Counted from the first letter of the stretch, positions 44,451 through 53,392 are shown. The stretch: DNA of 64,000 nt from Eggerthia catenaformis OT 569 = DSM 20559 (GCF_000340375.1 NZ_KB446648.1:167284-231283); one strand, 5' to 3'. Numbers and translations: made by a program. Notes: generated by a model not told the origin, from the sequence alone.

Positions 44451-44690
44451 ATACTTTATCACTCCTTTTTTTATCGATGAATTGTTAAAATGTGGGATTT
44501 AATTGTACATTTTGAATCACCTTTCTTTTCTATTATATTATATGATGAACAACTTATATTTATCTTAATATTATCATAGTATGAAACCGATTTCAATATA
44601 AAAGCTAATTTTTTATCAAGAAACTATTTAATAGTCTATTAGTTTATTTTTATAAACAATTATTCTATACTGTAAAAAAGGAGATTGGCT

Positions 44691-45098
44691 ATGGAAATAA
44701 AGATCTATGATTATTTACATCAGGATGTTAAGAATATTAGAGAACAGGTATTTATAGAAGAGCAGGGATTTAATGAAGAGTTTGATGATATTGATCAAGC
44801 CTGTTTCTTTTTAGTTGTTTATGAAAATAAGTTGCCTTTAGGAACCCTAAGATATTTTAAAGAGAATGATAAATGGTATATTGGCAGGGTAGCAGTTAAA
44901 AAAGAAGCGAGAGGAAAACACTTGGGAAGTCTTTTAATGGATAAAGCAGAATCTTTATTAAAGCATCAAACAGATAAGATTTATTTAGAGGCACAGGTAA
45001 GAGCTTCTCATTTTTATGAGAGTTTGGGTTATAGGAAGACAGATCAAACTCATGATGATGAAGGGGTTTTACATGTATTAATGTATAAGGAAATATAA
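44691..45098 (+). CDS. GNAT-family N-acetyltransferase (ElaA-like)
   Basis: A 135-aa GNAT protein. VFIEEQGFNEEFDDIDQACFFLVVYE is typical of the ElaA-like group, and the acetyl-CoA loop is IGRVAVKKEARGKHLGSLLMDKAE, followed by ASHFYESLGYRKTD. Substrate is unknown. The ATG at 44691 is 8 nt from AAAGGAG; an in-frame TTG at 44685 is rejected. Confidence 0.9.
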   Translation: MEIKIYDYLHQDVKNIREQVFIEEQGFNEEFDDIDQACFFLVVYENKLPLGTLRYFKENDKWYIGRVAVKKEARGKHLGSLLMDKAESLLKHQTDKIYLEAQVRASHFYESLGYRKTDQTHDDEGVLHVLMYKEI

Positions 45099-45106
45099 AA
45101 ATCCTC

Positions 45107-45910
45107 TTAGGGCTTATAGATAGTGATTTTTATGTCAATAGTAACATCAAGATTATTAAGTGTATCTAAGATATAACGCTTATCTTTCTTGATATGATAG
45201 TAATGAGGTGTCATCTTTAAGAGATTAAGAGTATCTTCTTTATTACCGATAGATATTTTCTTTATAAAATCATAGCTTTCTAATATGTTAAAGGGCTGTC
45301 TGATAAATTTATCAGATTTATTTATAATTTCATCATAAATAAGATGTTTTATTTCAAGAAGATGGTTTCTGTTAGCTGTAACATGTATCATATAGCCATC
45401 TTTTTTTAGTGTTCTTTTTATTTCATCACTATTCACAACTGTAAATAATGCCATAATAACATCCAATGAATGATCGGTAATCGGAATATTCTTACTATTA
45501 GCAACCATCCAGGTAATGTCTTTGTCATATCTTGTTGCCATATCAATAGCTGTCTTAGAGATATCTAAAGCATAATAATGATGTGTATTTCCTAATATTT
45601 CTTTTGCTTTCTTGCTGTAGTATCCTTCTCCGCATCCGAGATCTAATAGATTTAATGGATGAGAGGTATGCTGTTTTATATAACGAGTACATTCTAATAA
45701 TATAGGATCATAGTATCCTTTGTTTAAAAAAGCTCTTCTGGATATCAATGATTCTTTAGAATCACCCGGATGATTTGTAGATTTATCAGGATTTAATAAG
45801 AGATTAATATAACCTCTTTTTGCTATATCATAACTATGATGATTCATACATTGATATGTTTTATCAGTCTTTTTCAATTCTAAATGACATTTAGGACATG
45901 CTATACTCAT
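45107..45910 (-). CDS. rlmA: 23S rRNA guanine methyltransferase, RlmA-type
   Basis: A 267-aa SAM-dependent enzyme. An N-terminal zinc finger (CPKCHLEL..CMNHHSYD) and AKRGYINLLL identify the RlmA family, which methylates N1 of G745 or G748 in 23S rRNA helix 35. In Gram-positive bacteria the G748 type can contribute to macrolide (tylosin) resistance; which site is used here is not visible. The SAM motif is LLDLGCGEGYYSKKA. The ATG at 45910 after AGAGG is preferred over one at 45934. Confidence 0.9.
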   Translation of the reverse strand: MSIACPKCHLELKKTDKTYQCMNHHSYDIAKRGYINLLLNPDKSTNHPGDSKESLISRRAFLNKGYYDPILLECTRYIKQHTSHPLNLLDLGCGEGYYSKKAKEILGNTHHYYALDISKTAIDMATRYDKDITWMVANSKNIPITDHSLDVIMALFTVVNSDEIKRTLKKDGYMIHVTANRNHLLEIKHLIYDEIINKSDKFIRQPFNILESYDFIKKISIGNKEDTLNLLKMTPHYYHIKKDKRYILDTLNNLDVTIDIKITIYKP

Positions 45911-45989
45911 AAGATACCTCTTTTTTTGATACATTATAGCATATTTCCATTTTAATGGAAATCAGGTATAATACTTGTGGGTGATACGT

Positions 45990-46256
45990 ATGAGATTATT
46001 TAAGAAGCATAAAATAGATTATAATCTTCAGTTTAAAGAACAATATAAATCATTGAATAAAATACATCAGCAGTCATTAGATGAACCTGATTATAAAATT
46101 AAAGCATCATTATTACAATTATGTATTGTAAAGTATCAGCAGTTATTAGATTTAATAGATAAGGGAGCTTCTTTCGATAGACATCATATTGAAACATTAA
46201 AAAAATCATGTGAGAGAGAATATAAAGAAGTTAAAGAGATTAATGAAAATATATAA
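45990..46256 (+). CDS. Small hypothetical protein
   Basis: An 88-aa basic, hydrophilic, probably all-helical protein (RLFKKHKIDYNLQFKEQY, LHQ-rich middle, ending EYKEVKEINENI). I recognise no family and see no signal peptide or membrane segment. It overlaps the Sel1-repeat gene by 14 nt, so the two are co-translated and may work together. The ATG at 45990 is used; an in-frame TTG at 45975 is upstream. Confidence 0.65.
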   Translation: MRLFKKHKIDYNLQFKEQYKSLNKIHQQSLDEPDYKIKASLLQLCIVKYQQLLDLIDKGASFDRHHIETLKKSCEREYKEVKEINENI

Positions 46257-47220
46257 TACTAAAATTAAAGAGTTATGTTTAGATTTAATTGATAAAGAAG
46301 ATTTAACAATCTTATGGAATATAGAAGAGTTTGAGGAAAAGATTAACTCTTATTCATTAGATTATTATGAAGAATCTTATTTAATGGTAGAGGCTTTAAA
46401 AGCAGGAGCAGCAGATCAGCTTATTTTAAATAGACATATTTCTATTAAAGATCAGGTGGATTATTTACATACTTATCATTCTATGGATGAAAATGATGCT
46501 TTGTTTATAGTAGCTATGATGAATGATATTATTTATCATATAGACTGGAATATAGAGATTATTAATTTAGAAGAAGCTTATCAGTATGCTCTAGAGAGAG
46601 ATAGTATTAAAGATTTAAGAGTGATTGCTTTTGCTTATTATGATGGTTTAGGTGTTATTCAGGATTATGAAAGAGCTTATGAACTGTTTTTAAAATTAGA
46701 GTATTTAGGTGATGATGAAAGCTATTATTATTTAGGTATGATGAATGAATTAGGTTTAGGAACACCTGTTAATAAAAAACAGGCTATTGATTTTTATCGA
46801 AAGGGTGCTTCTTTATCAGAGAATGAATGCCTTTATGCATTAGGAAAGATAGAAATGAATCAGGGAAATGTGAATGATTCTGTTGAATATCTAAGTGATA
46901 GTGAAGATCCTAGAGCTTATTATTTATTAGGAGAGTATTATCGAAAGAATAATGATTTTTTTAAAGCTTATACATTTTATAAGAAAGGATCGGTATTCTT
47001 TCATAAAGAATGTCTTTATAAATTGGGATATTGTTATCAGTATGGAAGCGGAACGGTTATTAATAAGGATAAGGCTATTCAATGTTATAGCTATGCTTAT
47101 TATTTAGGTGATAGATCCTCGGCTGAAGCATTAGTATATATGCTTGAGGGTATTAATGAAGATCACCGTTATAGTAAAGAATTATTGAATCAGTTAAGAG
47201 GACAGTATGAAATTATATAA
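46243..47220 (+). CDS. Sel1/TPR-like repeat protein
   Basis: A 325-aa cytoplasmic protein. From about residue 120 to the end it consists of Sel1-like helical repeats, for example AFAYYDGLGVIQDYERAYEL, YLGMMNELGLGTPVNKKQAI and LGYCYQYGSGTVINKDKAIQ. Such repeats serve as protein-interaction scaffolds. The N-terminal 100 residues are acidic with no known domain. It overlaps the neighbouring genes on both sides, so it belongs to a three-gene unit ending in an rRNA/tRNA methyltransferase. Its partner is unknown. Confidence 0.85.
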   Translation: MKIYNTKIKELCLDLIDKEDLTILWNIEEFEEKINSYSLDYYEESYLMVEALKAGAADQLILNRHISIKDQVDYLHTYHSMDENDALFIVAMMNDIIYHIDWNIEIINLEEAYQYALERDSIKDLRVIAFAYYDGLGVIQDYERAYELFLKLEYLGDDESYYYLGMMNELGLGTPVNKKQAIDFYRKGASLSENECLYALGKIEMNQGNVNDSVEYLSDSEDPRAYYLLGEYYRKNNDFFKAYTFYKKGSVFFHKECLYKLGYCYQYGSGTVINKDKAIQCYSYAYYLGDRSSAEALVYMLEGINEDHRYSKELLNQLRGQYEII

Positions 47221-47935
47221 AAAAGGAAGTCAGGAATCCTATACTTTGGGTGTTTTTCCAACAATAGAACTATTGGAAAGAAAACCTCAGATAGTAAAAA
47301 GAGTAGTTGTAGATAGTACTATTACAGAAAATAGAGGATATCCTAAAATTAAGGAATTGTGTAATCTGTATCATATCCCTTTAACGGTACATAATCAGAC
47401 GATTGCTAAGCTATCCCCTAAAGATAATTGTTTTGCAGTAGGTATATTTAATGTTTATGAAGATGCTTTGATGGATGATAATCATGTTGTCTTAGTTAAT
47501 CCAATGGATATGGGGAATTTAGGGACTATTATCCGGACAATGACCGGCTTTGAATATTTTAATCTGGCAATTATTGAACCTGCCTGTGATTATTTTAATC
47601 CAAAAGTTATCAGAGCCAGCATGGGATCATTATTCTCAATACATATTCAAAGATTTAAAAGTTTTGATGATTATTATAGGAAATATCCTAATCATGAATT
47701 TTACCCTTTTATGCTCAAAGGAGCAAAAAATATTCATGATCTTCAAACAAATAAAAAACATTCATTGATTTTTGGAAATGAGAGTAAAGGATTGGATGAT
47801 TCTTATTTAAAAATAGGTCAGTCTGTATTTATTCCTCATTCTCATTTGATTGATTCTTTAAATTTATCTCAGTCAATAGGAATAGGTTTATATCATTTCT
47901 CTAAAGATAAATTTAAAGATAAGAAGATATTGTAA
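47207..47935 (+). CDS. TrmH-family RNA methyltransferase
   Basis: A 242-aa SPOUT-class 2'-O-methyltransferase. The three knot motifs are visible: VLVNPMDMGNLGTIIRT, SLIFGNESKGLDD and LNLSQSIGIGLYHFS. The N-terminal 90 residues form a substrate-binding segment. Target RNA (tRNA or 23S rRNA) cannot be assigned. It overlaps the Sel1-repeat gene by 14 nt. Confidence 0.88.
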   Translation: MKLYKKGSQESYTLGVFPTIELLERKPQIVKRVVVDSTITENRGYPKIKELCNLYHIPLTVHNQTIAKLSPKDNCFAVGIFNVYEDALMDDNHVVLVNPMDMGNLGTIIRTMTGFEYFNLAIIEPACDYFNPKVIRASMGSLFSIHIQRFKSFDDYYRKYPNHEFYPFMLKGAKNIHDLQTNKKHSLIFGNESKGLDDSYLKIGQSVFIPHSHLIDSLNLSQSIGIGLYHFSKDKFKDKKIL

Positions 47936-48020
47936 AAGCTTTTTAGTAGGATGTAGAAGAAGTTTGTTAGACGAATACGATATATTCTCTTCTAATGGAA
48001 ATAGAAAGATGGTATGGATG

Positions 48021-48588
48021 ATGGAACTTGATATTGGCAACAGGATAAAGAAAAGGATCTGACTCAAAAATAGAGAACTCTTATCCTGATATTACCGGGA
48101 TGAATGTTTGCTGTATTTTTTGATTATTGGCTGAAAGGAGAAAGCAAATGGATAATAAGCATTTAAAAAAGAGTATGAATACTGTTAAAAGAAATGATAG
48201 AAAATCAAAACTGATGATTATCTTATCTTATTTAATAATATGGGTATTTTCAATGATTGTCTTTTGGTTTTTTACAAGTGATACTGATGTTTTGGGATTT
48301 TGTTTGCTATATTTATGGATTATTTTTCCTGTTACATCATTTGTCTTATCTGTTATTATAGGTAAGAATGATTATTGGGGGCATAAGAAATGGTTGGTAA
48401 GTTTATTTTTCGGTATTATGTATATGTTGGCAGAATATGGAACTTTCAGTATGGCCAATAACATTTCTTCTAAGCATCTTAATGAACCTGAATGGGGAAT
48501 GATATTAATAATGGGGAGTATTTCTATTATTGGCTTGTTTATTGGAGACTTTTTTTATCGAATGAGGAATAAGACTGATAATTTCTAA
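48021..48588 (+). pseudogene. Decayed HTH regulator with membrane tail
   Basis: Pieces of a single XRE-HTH plus membrane-domain protein are scattered over three frames. MELDIGNRIKKR (from 48021, stop at 48060) is the usual first helix of such regulators. ENSYPDI at about 48074-48094 is the end of the HTH, and FDYWLKGES at about 48120-48146 is the usual LDYLLKGD linker. Between the first two pieces about 35 residues of the HTH core are missing, so an internal deletion plus frameshifts destroyed DNA binding. The membrane part survives as the separate reading frame at 48148. Confidence 0.6.
48148..48588 (+). CDS. Four-helix membrane protein, remnant of an HTH-membrane regulator
   Basis: A 146-aa protein: a basic N-terminus (LKKSMNTVKRNDRKSK) followed by four hydrophobic helices (about residues 25-45, 52-72, 83-100 and 119-138). 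An AAAGGAG site precedes the ATG, so it may still be translated. The upstream fragments indicate it was once the C-terminal half of a membrane-bound XRE regulator, a common Bacillota architecture. Function of the isolated membrane part is unknown. Confidence 0.6.
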   Translation: MDNKHLKKSMNTVKRNDRKSKLMIILSYLIIWVFSMIVFWFFTSDTDVLGFCLLYLWIIFPVTSFVLSVIIGKNDYWGHKKWLVSLFFGIMYMLAEYGTFSMANNISSKHLNEPEWGMILIMGSISIIGLFIGDFFYRMRNKTDNF

Positions 48589-48667
48589 AAATATTACTGT
48601 AATACTTTAAAACATGGCTAAAAAAGTGTATGATGAACTCATAAAGAAAGAAAAAGGAGAGATTAAA

Positions 48668-49534
48668 ATGGGATTAGTATCAGCAACAGAAATGTTAAAG
48701 AAAGCTAAAGCCGGTCATTACGGTGTAGCACAGTTTAACATCAATAATTTGGAATGGACAAAAGCTATTTTACTTGAATGTGAAGAATTAAAGGCTCCGG
48801 TAATTTTAGGTGTATCTGAGGGTGCAGCTAAATATATGACCGGCTTTAAGACAGTTGTTGCGATGGTTAGTGCGATGGTTGATTCATTAAATATTACTGT
48901 ACCGGTTGCTTTGCATCTGGATCATGGAACTTATGAAGGATCTAAGGCTGCATTAGAAGCCGGATTCTCTTCAATTATGTTTGATGGGTCTCATTATGGA
49001 ATTGAAGAAAACGTAGAAAAGACTAAGGAAATTGTAGCATTATGTCATGCTAAAGGTGTTTCAGTAGAAGCAGAAGTTGGCGGCATCGGCGGTGAAGAAG
49101 ATGGTGTTGTTTCAACTGGTGAATGTGCAGATCCAAATGAATGTGCACAGGTAGCGGCTTTAGGTGTTGATTTCTTAGCTTGCGGTATTGGAAATATCCA
49201 TGGTAAGTATCCTGCAAATTGGGCCGGATTACAGTTTGATGTATTAGCAGCTATTCAGGAAAAGGTAGGAGATTTGCCATTAGTATTACATGGCGGTTCC
49301 GGTATTCCTGATGAACAGGTTAAGAAAGCTATTAATTTAGGTGTATCTAAGGTTAATGTTAATACTGAATTGCAGCTAGTATTTGCAGCAGCTACTAGAA
49401 AGTATATTGAAGAAGGCAAAGATCAGCAGGGTAAAGGATATGATCCTCGTAAATTATTAAATCCTGGATTTGAAGCTATTAGAGCCGGTGTAAAAGATCG
49501 TTTAACTTGCTTTGGTTCAATTGGAAAAGCTTAA
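48668..49534 (+). CDS. fba: Class II fructose-bisphosphate aldolase
   Basis: A 288-aa zinc-dependent aldolase of glycolysis. Motifs are YGVAQFNINNLEW, PVALHLDHGTYEG with the zinc His, VEAEVGGIGGEEDG, GIGNIHGKYP, LVLHGGSGIPDEQ and the C-terminal KVNVNTELQL. The ATG at 48668 after AAAGGAGAG is the family start; an in-frame start at 48614 adds an atypical leader. A strong terminator follows. Confidence 0.97.
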   Translation: MGLVSATEMLKKAKAGHYGVAQFNINNLEWTKAILLECEELKAPVILGVSEGAAKYMTGFKTVVAMVSAMVDSLNITVPVALHLDHGTYEGSKAALEAGFSSIMFDGSHYGIEENVEKTKEIVALCHAKGVSVEAEVGGIGGEEDGVVSTGECADPNECAQVAALGVDFLACGIGNIHGKYPANWAGLQFDVLAAIQEKVGDLPLVLHGGSGIPDEQVKKAINLGVSKVNVNTELQLVFAAATRKYIEEGKDQQGKGYDPRKLLNPGFEAIRAGVKDRLTCFGSIGKA

Positions 49535-49544
49535 TAAGTAATTT

Positions 49545-49574
49545 AAGGAATCGGATAATCCGGTTCCTTTTTAT
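49545..49574 (+). terminator. Intrinsic terminator after fba
   Basis: A 10-bp stem (AAGGAATCGG / CCGGTTCCTT, one G-T pair) followed by T5. Confidence 0.85.
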
Positions 49575-49602
49575 TGTACATTAAATTACCCTATTATATA
49601 AT
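49574..49602 (+). promoter_or_regulatory. Promoter of the rrf2 gene
   Basis: TTGTAC (49574-49579) and TATAAT (49597-49602) with a 17-nt spacer. The operator at 49588-49608 covers the -10 box. Confidence 0.7.
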
Positions 49603-49608
49603 AGGTTT
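49588..49608. promoter_or_regulatory. Rrf2 operator at its own promoter
   Basis: Contains the perfect 16-bp palindrome CCTATTATATAATAGG (49590-49605). Read on the minus strand the element is AAACCTATT-N6-TAGGGT, the same arms and spacing as at 50127-50147 before cysK. Confidence 0.65.
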
Positions 49609-49628
49609 ATAGAAAAGGAGATGTTAGT

Positions 49629-50033
49629 ATGATGATATCATCTAAAGGACGTTATGCTCTTAGAGTTATGATAGACTTAGCAGAGCATGATCCGCAAAGA
49701 TATATACCTCTTAAAGAAATAGCGCAAAGACAGAATATTAGTGAAAAATATCTTGAAATAATCATTAAATCATTATCAAAGAATCATTTTGTAGAAGGAC
49801 TAAGAGGGAAAGGGGGAGGATATCGTTTAGTGAGAAAACCGGAAACATATACAATCGCAAGTATCTTAGAAATTAGTGAGGGAACGTTAGCTCCGGTATC
49901 TTGTTTATCTGATGATTCTCAAACATTACCTATCTGGGAAGGATTATATAAGGTTGTTAAAGACTATTTAGAAAATATTACATTAGATGAATTAACGGAA
50001 GCCGGACATATAGGGAATGATTATATTATTTAA
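49629..50033 (+). CDS. Rrf2-family regulator, CymR-like
   Basis: A 134-aa winged-helix regulator: MISSKGRYALRVMIDLA, then LKEIAQRQNISEKYLEIIIKSL, then VEGLRGKGGGYRLVRKP. The three cysteines of cluster-binding IscR are absent; a single Cys (VSCLSDD) is present. With cysK next door it resembles CymR, the cysteine-metabolism repressor that responds through CysK. AAAGGAGATG precedes the ATG. Confidence 0.88.
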   Translation: MMISSKGRYALRVMIDLAEHDPQRYIPLKEIAQRQNISEKYLEIIIKSLSKNHFVEGLRGKGGGYRLVRKPETYTIASILEISEGTLAPVSCLSDDSQTLPIWEGLYKVVKDYLENITLDELTEAGHIGNDYII

Positions 50034-50126
50034 TAGTAAATTCATCTGTTTATATTGGATAAATATTTTTATCATTTTATTTGCATAAGAAATAACAGAG
50101 GTATATGATTACATATATAAACATAT

Positions 50127-50147
50127 AAACCTATTTGTTTTTAGGGT
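50127..50147. promoter_or_regulatory. Rrf2 operator before cysK
   Basis: AAACCTATT-N6-TAGGGT, matching the rrf2 promoter element in both arms and in spacing. It lies 17 nt before the cysK ATG, just after a TATAAA. Confidence 0.65.
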
Positions 50148-50164
50148 AATAAAGGAGAAATACT

Positions 50165-51097
50165 ATGTCAAATATTTATACAAGTGCAGATCAGTTAATT
50201 GGGCATACACCATTATTAGAATTAACACATTTAGAAAAGAAATATCATTTAAAGGCAAAGTTGCTGGCAAAGTTGGAATATTTTAATCCGGCAGGGAGTG
50301 TTAAAGATAGAATCGCAAAGAAGATGCTTGATGATGCAGAAGCTCAGGGATTAATTGATAGTGATACAGTGATTATTGAACCTACATCAGGGAATACAGG
50401 AATTGGTCTTGCCAGTGTAGCTGCAGCAAGAGGATATCATTTAATTATTGTAATGCCGGAAACAATGTCTATTGAAAGAAGACAGCTTATGAAGGCTTAT
50501 GGAGCAGAGTTGGTTTTATCAGATGGGGCTACCGGTATGAGCGGTGCTATTCATAAAGCTAATGAATTGGCTGAAAAATATCCTAATCATTTTATTCCGG
50601 GACAGTTTGATAATCCGTCAAATGCTGCTGCTCATTATGAGAGTACCGGTCCGGAGATATTTGAAGATACTGATGGTCAGGTTGATTTCCTGGTAGCCGG
50701 TATTGGGACCGGAGGAACTATTACCGGTACAGGTAGTTATTTAAAAGAAAAGAAGCCGGGTATTCAGGTTATTGCAGTAGAACCGGAGGGCTCTCCTGTT
50801 TTATCACAGGGACATGGAGGACCGCATAAGATACAGGGAATCGGTGCAGGATTTGTACCTAAGGTATTAAATACAGATGTTTATGATGAAATTATTACTG
50901 TTTCTAATGATGATGCTTTCCAGCTGGGAAGAGAGATCGGACAGCATGAGGGAGTACTTGTTGGTATTTCATCAGGTGCAGCGGTTAAAGCAGCTATTGA
51001 AGTGGCATCAAGAGAAGAAAATGAAGGTAAGATGATTGTTGTTATTTTACCGGATACAGGAGATAGATATCTTTCTACACCATTGTTTGAAATATAA
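50165..51097 (+). CDS. cysK: Cysteine synthase
   Basis: A 310-aa PLP enzyme making cysteine from O-acetylserine and sulfide. The PLP lysine is in [14 protein letters not shown], with [11 protein letters not shown], the phosphate loop [12 protein letters not shown], and [11 protein letters not shown]. As in CymR systems it may also act as signal transducer for the adjacent Rrf2 protein (inference). Confidence 0.96.
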   Translation: MSNIYTSADQLIGHTPLLELTHLEKKYHLKAKLLAKLEYFNPAGSVKDRIAKKMLDDAEAQGLIDSDTVIIEPTSGNTGIGLASVAAARGYHLIIVMPETMSIERRQLMKAYGAELVLSDGATGMSGAIHKANELAEKYPNHFIPGQFDNPSNAAAHYESTGPEIFEDTDGQVDFLVAGIGTGGTITGTGSYLKEKKPGIQVIAVEPEGSPVLSQGHGGPHKIQGIGAGFVPKVLNTDVYDEIITVSNDDAFQLGREIGQHEGVLVGISSGAAVKAAIEVASREENEGKMIVVILPDTGDRYLSTPLFEI

Positions 51098-51125
51098 GAA
51101 AACTCATCATTTGATGAGTTTCTTA
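51098..51125 (+). terminator. Hairpin after cysK
   Basis: A 10-bp stem (AAACTCATCA / TGATGAGTTT) with a tight loop and only a weak T-rich tail. Confidence 0.55.
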
Positions 51126-51147
51126 TATAGTAAGTAAGGGAGAACTT

Positions 51148-51648
51148 ATGAATAGAAAAGAGCGTACATATAAATTATTGAATAATTTGAATATAAGTTA
51201 TCGTTTATGTGATCATGAGTCTATAGATACTATGGAAGGATTAAAAAAGATAGAAGATCTATTAGCTGTCTCTATCTGTAAGAATCTTTTATTGTGTAAT
51301 CGTCAGCAGACATCTTTTTATTTATTGATGATGCCGGGTGATAAGAAGTTTAAAACAAAAGAATTATCCCATCAGATTTATTCCTCTCGCTTATCATTTT
51401 CTGATAATGAGCATATGCTTGAATACTTAGATATATTGCCGGGCAGTTTAAGTGTATTAGGATTAATGAATGATCAAGAGAATCATGTTCAATTATTAAT
51501 TGATGAAGATATCCTAAAAAAAGATTATATAGGCGTACATCCTTGTGATAATACCAGTACTTTAAAGATAAGAATAGAAGATATTATTGAAGTATTCTTA
51601 CCTTATGTAAAGCATAATTATCAGATTGTTCATTTGCTAGGGGAATAA
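51148..51648 (+). CDS. YbaK/PrdX-like aminoacyl-tRNA deacylase
   Basis: A 166-aa free-standing editing domain of the YbaK/ProX (PrdX) family. These proteins hydrolyse mischarged tRNA, usually Ala-tRNA(Pro) or Cys-tRNA(Pro). ICKNLLLCNRQQTSFYLLMMPGDKKFKTKEL is the signature with the conserved Lys, followed by LPGSLSVLGLMND and IGVHPCDNTSTLKI. Which tRNA it edits cannot be told. Confidence 0.88.
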   Translation: MNRKERTYKLLNNLNISYRLCDHESIDTMEGLKKIEDLLAVSICKNLLLCNRQQTSFYLLMMPGDKKFKTKELSHQIYSSRLSFSDNEHMLEYLDILPGSLSVLGLMNDQENHVQLLIDEDILKKDYIGVHPCDNTSTLKIRIEDIIEVFLPYVKHNYQIVHLLGE

Positions 51649-51649
51649 A

Positions 51650-51688
51650 TAAAAAGGTCAATGACATTAATGGTCATTGATCCTTTTT
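51650..51688. terminator. Bidirectional terminator
   Basis: A long stem (AAAAGG and TCAATGAC pairing with GTCATTGA and CCTTTT, one bulge) between the convergent deacylase and gltX genes, with A and T runs on both sides. Confidence 0.8.
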
Positions 51689-53138
51689 AGTTTTCCGGAT
51701 TTTCTTTTACATAATCCTCTAAATCACTGATAGCCTGTTTTAATCTTTTAATTGTTTCTTCTTTACCTAGGATATGAGCGATTTCTACTGATCCTCCCGG
51801 AGTAAAGGCTTTATTAGATAAAGCAACACGAATAGGCCACATAATACGTCCATTCTTTAATTCCTGTTCTTTAGCAAGATTTATTTGCATATTCATCATG
51901 CCTTCATCATCACTATAATCTTCCCATGCTTCCATTGCAGGTAATGATAATTTTAAGGCTTCTAATGAATTATATGGATTTGTTTTCATCTTTTTATGAG
52001 TATAGATATTGGCATCAAAAGGAAGACATTCATTGATAAAATCTACAAACTCTTTTATATCTTCTTTATTCACTCTTTCTAAGCGAGGCTGTAATACTAA
52101 TGAAACTTCTTTTAGATCCGCTTCTCTAGTAATGGTTTTTGGATAAAGATGCTTTATAGTATCATGGAATGTATCTAAAGACATCTTTCTAAGATAGACA
52201 CCATTCATCCATTTAAGTTTAGTTTTATCAAAGATAGCAGGTGCTTTAGAAATACGATCTATTTCAAATTGTTTGATTAAATCATCTAAAGATAAGATTT
52301 CTTCATCCATAGGAGCCCATCCTAATAAAGCTATATAATTAATAATCGCTTCAGAAAGAAATCCTTCTGCTTTAAGATCTTGAAAAGAAGCATCACCATT
52401 TCTTTTAGAAAGTTTATGCTGTTCATCTTTCATAACAGGAGGAAGATGAATATATCTGGGAGGATCCCAGTTAAATGCTTTATATAAGAGATTATATTTA
52501 GGAGTAGAAGAAAGATATTCATTTCCTCTGACGACATCTGTAATACCCATTAAATGATCATCAACAACATTCGCAAAGTTATATGTTGGATAGCCATCAC
52601 TTTTAAGTAATACATTATCATCTAAGGTATCACAAGGGACTTCAATATGACCATAAATCAGATCATCAAATGAAGCAGTTCCTGATTCAGGGATAGTCTG
52701 CCTAATAACATATTCTTCTCCGGCATCTAATTTGGCTTGAATTTCTTCTTTACTCAGATAACGATCCGGATCTCTCATTTCAAATGTCTGAGTATCTGAT
52801 GTTTCTTTTTTAGAGAAAGAATAATGAGCTGCTCCAAGTTCAATAAGCTTTAAAGCATATTCTTTATAAATAGGTAAACGTTCTGATTGTACATAAGGAC
52901 CGGTATCGCCCGGTTTATCGGGTCCTTCATCATAATGTAATCCGGTTTCATTTAATACATCATAAATAATCTGAACAGCACCATCTACTTCTCTGTTTTG
53001 ATCAGTATCTTCAATTCTTAAAAGAAAATCTCCATTTTGATGTTTAGCAATTAAATAACAATATAAAGCAGTACGCAAATTCCCTATATGCATATAACCT
53101 GTAGGACTAGGAGCAAATCTTGTTCTGATTTTATTCAT
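51687..53138 (-). CDS. gltX: Glutamyl-tRNA synthetase
   Basis: A 483-aa class I synthetase. The HIGH motif is in APSPTGYMHIGNLRTAL and the KMSKS counterpart is HKLSKRNGD. The N-terminal catalytic and C-terminal anticodon-binding helical parts are both complete. No T-box leader fits in the upstream gap, which is shared with the divergent tRNA-Gln promoter. Confidence 0.96.
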   Translation of the reverse strand: MNKIRTRFAPSPTGYMHIGNLRTALYCYLIAKHQNGDFLLRIEDTDQNREVDGAVQIIYDVLNETGLHYDEGPDKPGDTGPYVQSERLPIYKEYALKLIELGAAHYSFSKKETSDTQTFEMRDPDRYLSKEEIQAKLDAGEEYVIRQTIPESGTASFDDLIYGHIEVPCDTLDDNVLLKSDGYPTYNFANVVDDHLMGITDVVRGNEYLSSTPKYNLLYKAFNWDPPRYIHLPPVMKDEQHKLSKRNGDASFQDLKAEGFLSEAIINYIALLGWAPMDEEILSLDDLIKQFEIDRISKAPAIFDKTKLKWMNGVYLRKMSLDTFHDTIKHLYPKTITREADLKEVSLVLQPRLERVNKEDIKEFVDFINECLPFDANIYTHKKMKTNPYNSLEALKLSLPAMEAWEDYSDDEGMMNMQINLAKEQELKNGRIMWPIRVALSNKAFTPGGSVEIAHILGKEETIKRLKQAISDLEDYVKENPEN

Positions 53139-53145
53139 TTTCTTC

Positions 53146-53173
53146 TTTACATCTCCTTTGTTTTGTGTATAAT
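53146..53173 (+). promoter_or_regulatory. Promoter of tRNA-Gln
   Basis: TTTACA (53146-53151) and TATAAT (53168-53173), spacer 16 nt, 12 nt before the tRNA. Confidence 0.65.
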
Positions 53174-53185
53174 AAACATTGTTGT

Positions 53186-53261
53186 TGGGGTATAGCCAAG
53201 CGGTAAGGCAGCAGACTCTGAATCTGCCATTTCACTGGTTCGAATCCAGTTACCCCAGCCA
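53186..53261 (+). tRNA. tRNA-Gln (CTG)
   Basis: 76 nt with encoded CCA. Acceptor TGGGGTA/TACCCCA. The anticodon loop is CTCTGAA, giving CTG rather than the more common TTG. Confidence 0.95.
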
Positions 53262-53282
53262 TTTTTTATATAATGACATTTT

Positions 53283-53317
53283 AAAAAGAAAGCTTGGCTT
53301 TCTTTTTTCTTTTTTTT
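53283..53317 (+). terminator. Terminator of tRNA-Gln
   Basis: An 11-bp stem (AAAAAGAAAGC / GCTTTCTTTTT), loop TTG, then a long T-rich run that touches the 3' end of the convergent tRNA-Glu. Confidence 0.88.
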
Positions 53318-53392
53318 GGTAGTCCGTAGGGGGTTCGAACCCCTGAATGCTTGGATGAGAACCAAGTGTGTTGACCACTTCACCAACGGACC
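53317..53392 (-). tRNA. tRNA-Glu (CTC)
   Basis: 76 nt with encoded CCA. Acceptor GGTCCGT/ACGGACT with one G-T pair. The anticodon stem CTTGG/CCAAG closes loop TTCTCAT, giving CTC. Confidence 0.93.
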
